Positions 57,402 through 64,000 of a stretch of 64,000 nt of DNA are shown here, piece by piece; position 1 is the first letter of the stretch; every line of letters starts with the position of its first letter. The stretch comes from Zygnema cylindricum. Taxonomy: Eukaryota > Streptophyta > Zygnematophyceae > Zygnematales > Zygnemataceae. The stretch lies in NCBI GenBank assembly GCA_037447655.1, contig JBBHKE010000055.1, forward strand, positions 1 through 64,000. The letters run 5' to 3'. Both the position numbers and the translations under genes were made by a program. The notes beneath the pieces are model-generated. The model had not been told where the DNA came from and made no database searches. It was given only the letters and a program-made list of their open reading frames with translations.

Positions 57402-60400
57402 TCATGTCACAGGTTCCGTAGTCCCACGTCGAGGAATATAAAGTTCCACATTGGACCTCCTGGTCTTTGCGTCTCCGTAAGCTTGAAGAACCACAGCATC
57501 TATATCAGCTTTAGATTCTGGACGAGACGATGAGCCTTTGACAGAGTCAACTTGTCCATTATTTGTGATGTTGACCTCAGAGGTGACAACAGGACCATCG
57601 TCGCCCGATTTGTCAGATGCTTCCTTCCTGGCTACGGAGGATTTAGAAGATAAGATTGATCCTCCTCCATCTGATGATGGTCCAGTCCTCACCCCAGTCT
57701 GTTGTTCTCTCTGTGTTGGGCCCTTCTCTTCTCTGAAACCTCCTCCTTCAACTGCTCTTGAAAAGTTCCTTTGCGACCGACCTCTTCCTCCAACACGACC
57801 TCGGCCTGCAGCAAATTGTCTGTGTGAAGTTGCATTTGTTCCTCCAGCAAAGCCAGAAAAACTGAAGGGTTGTGACCTTGCATCAGCATCAGTGATATTT
57901 CTGGATCCTGGGCCATTATACTGGGTCTCACCATCAGAAAACTGAGAGGCTCCCTGTTGCTGAACCCGTCCCATTCCATTTCCTCCTGCCAGAGGTGTTC
58001 CCCCCTCTCTTGCAGGCATAGGAGTCGCCTGTTGTCCTCCTCTTCCAAACCCATTTCCTCCTAAAGGTTGAAGTCCCTCTCGTAACTGTGTAGGAGACAA
58101 TGGTCGCTGTCCTCTTCCAATCCCGTTTCCTCCACCGCTGGCAGGTTTAGGAATTGGCTGTTGCCCTCCTCTCCCTGACCCGATTCCTCCTCCCAGAGGC
58201 AGAGCAACCTCTCTCAAAGGTACTGGATTCACATGCTGTTGTCCTCTTCCAAACCCACTTCCTGGCCCAGATGTCGAAACCCCCTCTTTTGGTGGCAAAG
58301 GGATTCCTAACCTCTCAAAAACACTCCTCCTTCCACTTCCATGGTCATCTCTTACCCTGGCATCCTGCCTCTGTGAAAAATCTCTTCCCCTGTTGTTGCT
58401 TTCCTCAACAAACCGGCCATCGCTTCCCCAACCTTTAGACCCACTATTTTCCTCATTAAAAGAAGAAGGTCCGTCGGATCGGCTTCCGAAAGTGTCAAAG
58501 ACAAAACGACTTTCCTGTTGCAAACTATTTCCGGCTGTTTCATGATCTGATATCCCTCCTTTAGACAATCTCCAGTCCTGAGTACTTACATTTCCGATCA
58601 CACCCCTTTGACCACTAGTTTCCTGATGTAGCCCCCCATGATCTGTGCCAGTTTTCCATTCTCCCAGAAAACTGCTTGGTCCATCATCAACTTTTCTTCC
58701 TCCTGTTGGAGGTACGCCTAAAATAGATCCCGGAGACCTTGCGGATGTTCCATAAACAGGAGGAGCTGACCCAGAGAAGGAAGGAGCCCCATAAAAATGA
58801 CTTCCAGGTGTTGTTCTACTAGAAATTCCACCAATTGCTTGACTACCAATGTTCTGTACAGGTGCCTTGTGAGCTCCAGTGGGCCCGGTTTGGTTTCTGC
58901 CAGAGAATCCTCCCCCATGTTCTGATCCGGTTTTGACACTTCCAAAAGGACGGGATAATTCCCCGGGTCTTTGTTGCCTTCCAGACTGTTTGTTAACTGA
59001 TCTTACATCTTTTACATTTCCCTTCTGCCATCTGTCATCAGCAATAGGCGCATGAGAATTCTGGATTGCTCCATCTTCGAAATTTTGATTCATCTGAAAA
59101 TTTGAATTGCTTGGAGGTTGATTATTTGCTTCTCTCTCAAACCCACCGTTGTTCGCTTGTCTTCGGTTAACCCCAAACTCAAACAATCCAGCTTCATTCC
59201 CAGCCATACCATGCAAAGGACGAGGAGGAGGTGGCCATTTTCCAGCCCATCCTCTCTCTGTATTGTCTCCCACTTGTGCCTTTGATGAACCCCTACTGCT
59301 AGAAGACTGCCCACCAAAAACGTTTCCACCTGGTTTAGGTCCAAATCCTGTACCAGGGATGAATGTAGATGCAGGAGGAGGAGTAAATGCAGGAACATGA
59401 CCATATGTGACTCCAACAGAATGAGATCCCGCAAGTTCAATCCTGCGCTCGGAGCTTGCTGTATCGAAGGTGACTTTCAGGCCGACATGTAAGTTTCCCC
59501 TGACAGATTCATTCTCCCCGAAACGGTGGTCATGTACACTTTTTCTCGCAAGATGATCTGCTCTTGAACCACCAAAAGAGGACTCTCCCATACGACTGCC
59601 TCTATTACCAGCTGGCGAAGTTTCTTCAAAAAAGCTTGCTGGAGGAGTTGAATCGAACTGACTGACAACAGAGTGGGCTTTACTTTCAGTTCCAGGGGCC
59701 ATATGGGGCACATTGACTCGGGAATCGACGGCTCTTCTTTGTGAATTCTTCTCCATACCCCGCATAAATCCTCCACTGTCCTCAACAGGTTTCTCTTTGG
59801 GGCAAACCTTATTCCGCCTATCTCCTCCATCTAGACGGTTTATCCTTCCTCCATGTGATGGAGCTGTCGCACTTAAACTTGGCCGAGCGCCTGTCATTCC
59901 ACGTCTTGATCCACCTTTTCCTTCCCAATCAGACACTCCTCTAGTGACTCCCCGTTCATGAGATGTCTCATAGCTTCCATGCGAGCGTTTCCGTTGTGTG
60001 TCCCTTGCACGTGTTTCCTTGACAAAGCTTATCGCTGCCCCTGATGCATTGGCAGATGAGTCCTGCTTGGCCTCATTGTCAGCCACTTCCTCCTGTGCAG
60101 GCCACAATCCCAAACAAAAAAAAGAAAGAGAAAAAAACAGCATAATCTGCCACAATTAGAAAAGTATTACCATGCCCATTACTCCCCAGCCTTCTGACTT
60201 GCAAAATTGTGATTAGCGATGGTTTTACACTATGGCTTCCGATCCCATTTCAGGACACACTTTGTCAAACAGCAAGGAAATTTACAGCCGTACAAAAAAC
60301 AGAATGCCGAGCTTCTGATAAAAGATTCATCCAGAGTGACTACCCTTTCACGAAGTTGAATTTTATGTTCATTTTGTAAAAAACTTGAAAATTAAACAGA

Positions 60401-63362
60401 ACCGCCACAAATCAAAGCATTTTAAGCCACAACCTTTTCCCAAAAAATAGACACCAAAGCTGGAAACACAGTGAACAAAGAAAGAGATGGTTATACTAAA
60501 CAAGAAATATCAGTACTTGAAAACAGTCATCGTGACATGTTTGCAAAACATCCTTGAGCTCAGCCAATCACCTTCCACTCTGGGTCAGAAAAACAAGTCG
60601 AGTCCTCACGAAGTCGGGAAAAAAAAAAAAACCATTCTTCTACAAAGTCTGAAACAAAATGTATAGGCTCTTCTCAGAGATTGTACTGGAATATCTTCCC
60701 CTTGATAAACAAGCAGTGACAATACAGCAAAGGCACTAATGTATTCATACTCATGTATTCAGAATTTAAACCATTTCAAATATCACTTTCCATAACTAGA
60801 ATGGTACTACAACTTTGTAAATTTGAATGAAGAGGAACTTAGATCCGTAACAGAATAGCCCAAAAACAAAAACCTCCATGACTTCACCTCAAGACAAGCT
60901 GCAAGGTCAAGACGCTCCCGGAGACAGTTGCAAGTGTAATCTATTTATTAATCTCACAGACAAAGGCCATAGCCTGCCCAGGATCTAAAAAAACAAACTT
61001 CAAGCTCCATAGGGACTCACCACCTCAATAACTCCGGCAAGGAAAATCAAATTTATCCAGTAGCATGCATTGCTGACTGGTCAGGTAATTCCAACGAAAA
61101 ATTCACCCACCATTCTCATAACAAATTCCCTAGAATATTCATGTGCCTCAGATTCAGACAAATGTCCTTAATTTACTCCAATCTACACAATTGACATTGT
61201 AGTGTAAGATTCAATGACAGCACAAACTCCAGGATTTTTTAAGAAACTCTACCTGACAAGGTCAATGCTTTACATGAATATATTCTGACCAAGCATACAG
61301 CTCATAGCCAGCAGAACATCCTTAAGTTTAACATGGTTTAAAAGTGGAAAAGAAGCAAAAGTAAAATCCTTTGAGCGAGAACAATAAGGACAATACCTTA
61401 GGCTGTGAAGTATCCGACGATGTCTTTTGACCAGTGGCCTGTACCTGTTTCTCATACGCATCCCTATCCTGCTGTATTTTAACCTGCCACATGAGCCGTC
61501 CACTGGCTCAGAAATGTGAAGATACCAGGTCTACAACAACAAGAATGCTTGCTCAGGACACAACGGACCAGATGATCTACTGACCTTGCTTTTCAAGATA
61601 TCCTCATCTAATCCACACAATTGGCTGGTGCTCCATGAGAAGATCCAAGACAACTTAACATTGAGTGAGACTAAATAGACTTGTTCTTCAAAGAATAATG
61701 CCATAGAACCTCGGTAACTGTGCACGTGAAAGAGGCAAACCCATGTATAAATCGAGGGCAAAAGCAAAGTATCCACAATTTTCATAAGAAAGCAACATTT
61801 TATAAGTATATACCTATTAAGCTGCCAGACATCTGAAGCAACAGTGCCAGTGGTTGTTTAAAATAATGAAACATCAGACTGCATGTCCACAGGCAAGGAT
61901 TTCAGAAGATACTGAAGCCTAACACCGCTTATTTCAATTTACACACAATTTCCTTCATCAGATGATGTTGGCGGTTGATCCTTCTGCGTTCGGCATTTAC
62001 TACTGCGATTCTCTCATCTTCTGCAACTTTGTCGTCTAAGGTAATGTTGCTCTTATCCCCTCCAGTGACTGTCACATATGACTCCGCTACATCATCCAAC
62101 GGCGACCTGCTTTCCAAAATGGCTGTTGTACCAGCTGTGCTGTCTAGGCTCTCACTGGCACTTTCTTCAAAAAAATCTGCACGCGTTTTCACACTCTTTG
62201 ACTTCACTAATGGATCGGCGAAACTGTTTTCTGAATCATCTGCTATCACTGTTTTCGCTTTTTGCTCATAAACAGTTTCCCCTGTTGGCTGCTTTTCCTT
62301 CAATGTATTGTCAGCAGAATGCCCCTCAGTAGAGATATCCTTCATCATTCTCGCTTCACCATTTCCCTCAACTTGCTGCTTCTCCTCTATATCTCCCTCC
62401 AATCTATCCTGCACATCTGCGGGTTTACATTGATCTTCAATATTACCCTCAATTCCAGAAGTTGAATAGTCAGGATCTCCAGACGCTGAGCCAACGCGAC
62501 CCGCCATAGCAGATGACCTTTTATCACCCAAATGTTCCTCAGCTTTCGCCGTAATTTCTTTTCCATGAGTAAGAACGTCGTTCCCATCAATTTCAGTGTT
62601 TGCTTCAGTTTTATCTACTTCTTTGTTTTCGCCCTTTGGGTAGCAGACTGAGCTCGCTAAACCTTCTTGAATGCAAAACGGTTCAGTAAGCTTCTTACTC
62701 GTTTCATCATTTGGAGACTCGTTCATGGCTTCGACTTTCTCAACTTTCTCTTGCTCATCGTGGCTTTTGGCAGACTCCCCGTCTCCACGTCCTTCGTCAA
62801 TAAGGTTAGCACTATATCCCTTTGTCGACTCTTCCACGGAGGATGAACATTCTTTAGTGGTAATGCTAATGGCACTTTCTTTGACTCCACTTTTCTCTCC
62901 TTCAACTATATCATCCTTTCCTTCAGCCTTACCATCTTCTAGTTCAGTCATATCGATCTTTCCTTCATTCTGAACAGTTTTTCCATCAATTTTGTCACAC
63001 TTTACTTCAGGCTTGTCATTCACTGATTCACTTTTATTACTCTCCCCTGTTGCTCTATCTTTATTTTCTTCTTCGTCATACCCTATGTTAGTAAGATCTG
63101 TCTCTCCTTCATTCATATCAGATTCTTTCTCTATTACGCATACTTTGCCATCCGCAACTTCCTCCTTGTTGGTGATAGCAGAATCCAACTCCGAAATTGT
63201 GGTGCTCGGTAATATCTTATGACCATCCTGCTGCTTATTCACTTCCTCTGTAGTTGATGCGTCATTTTCCACCTTCGAGGCATCCAAGTGTTCGATTTGA
63301 GGTGCTTTATTCCCGATAGAACTCAGCCAATTCATCATGGCTCCTTTTTTGCCAAAGATCAA
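57402..63362 (-). CDS. Large acidic and Gly/Arg-rich protein of unknown family
   Basis: Three exons: 63362-61947, 61483-61397, 60092-57402, joined by phase-0 GT..AG introns into about 1397 aa (1389 if the in-frame ATG at 63338, in context GCCATGA, is used). Exon 1 is Glu/Asp/Lys/Ser-rich after MNWLSSIGNKAPQ. Its end joins exon 2 as a continuous charged helix (AERRRINRQHHLMKEI then VKIQQDRDAYEKQVQATGQK), a likely coiled coil, which supports the splice. Exon 3 (896 aa) is Gly/Ser/Asn/Arg/Gln-rich with few stops in other frames. At 57945-58285 it has five imperfect repeats of about 20-30 aa built on GNGFGRGQQ..P..LRE..PLGG, and it ends DAVVLQAYGDAKTRR and VELYIPRRG. Composition suggests an RNA-binding or condensate-forming nuclear/cytoplasmic protein; I recognise no named domain. 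Confidence 0.75.
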
Positions 63363-64000
63363 CCACTTTACATTTACTCCTGATTATCAGAAGAGATGAT
63401 AGGAAAGAACCGCGCTTCAATGGCTGGAAACAACTGGCGTTAAAACGTAAAAGTCACATATTTTGTAAGAAAGACAATCTTCCATGCCCATCATGACACG
63501 AAATAGACATGAGGTTATAGTCATCGTCAAGAGTTCAACAAAGGCAGAGCTACAGTACGGTACGGTACAGTACCGCAAGGCATTGTATCGAAACGGAATC
63601 GGTGCATGTCTTGGATGACCTCCAAAGATTGCAAGCCAACCGTACGGTAGAGCGGATACCGTACCGACTTTCAGCTTTAATTAACGTCCGGTTCGGACGT
63701 AAACAACGTTAAGATAAAGAGAGCGAGATTCATCGTGCTCCGTCCCAATCTTTTCGACCGAAACTTACCAAGAAAATCCATATCCTATGTGAATTTGCTC
63801 TATTTACTGGAGACCTATGCAATCTGCATACGATATACCCAATGTTGTCCAATACGGGCGAAAGGTCTTTCCCGGTTTAGAGCACTTTGGACTTCCCAGG
63901 CCTCGGGCACATATTCCTTCACGGTGTTGGAAAAGTGTTGACGCCACCGGATACAGGATTGGTGGCTTAAGACGCAACTGCTACTAAACGCCAAAATACT
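63363..64000 (-). promoter_or_regulatory. Upstream region of the 57.4-63.4 kb gene
   Basis: Contains a GTAC cluster at 63553-63575 (acagtacggtacggtacagt) and further GTAC at about 63640-63664, 190-300 bp upstream of the start codon. No second gene is evident to the window end. Confidence 0.45.

Noticed and set aside
57538-57945. Plus-strand frame opposite the unknown gene
   Set aside because: Shadow of the 896-codon minus-strand exon.

Overview
This is a nuclear window from a eukaryote. Genes are split by spliceosomal introns with GT..AG borders, intergenic DNA is full of transposon debris, and one 10-base N gap is present. The gene set (a plant-type Tudor-SN, a SUV3 helicase with a putative organelle leader, and a PERK-like proline-rich receptor kinase) points to the green lineage, most likely a streptophyte (charophyte alga or early land plant). 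Species is not determinable from the sequence alone.

Layout. 1-8.6 kb: repeats, a dense CACGTG (G-box) array at 0.83-1.39 kb, and decayed non-LTR retroelement remnants on the minus strand. 8.6-20.9 kb (minus): a complete 16-exon TSN gene, about 1001 aa, with every intron in phase 0. 20.9-21.9 kb: a 1-kb divergent promoter region holding GTAC-rich clusters and a TA-flanked MITE. 21.9-31.0 kb (plus): a 12-exon SUV3-type DExH RNA helicase, about 951 aa, with one unresolved reading-frame step at the exon 8/9 junction. 31-32.6 kb: 3' flank, a retroelement fragment and a CA microsatellite. 32.7-46.8 kb: a large tandem segmental duplication, split by the N gap. Each copy serves as the empty-site control for transposons inserted in the other, which reveals a TA-TSD MITE family, a TTA/TAA-TSD Harbinger-like family, an 8-bp-TSD hAT-like MITE and a long-TIR element. 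46.8-54.0 kb (plus): a PERK-like gene of about 9 exons whose kinase exons carry many small deletions. 55.6-56.1 kb: a retroelement 3' module. 57.4-63.4 kb (minus): a 3-exon gene for a large, low-complexity, acidic then Gly/Arg-rich protein of about 1390 aa that I do not recognise. The upstream flank of that gene again carries a GTAC cluster.

How the genes relate. TSN (cytosolic RNA/stress-granule nuclease scaffold) and SUV3 (organellar RNA helicase) are head to head and may share regulation from the 1-kb spacer. The PERK-like kinase would be a plasma-membrane/cell-wall sensor if intact. No operon-like or defence-island organisation is present. The least conventional features are the transposon fossil record in the duplication, the all-phase-0 TSN gene with intronic duplications that copy its own splice donors, and the recurrent GTAC palindromes, which are both promoter-proximal and used as MITE insertion sites.
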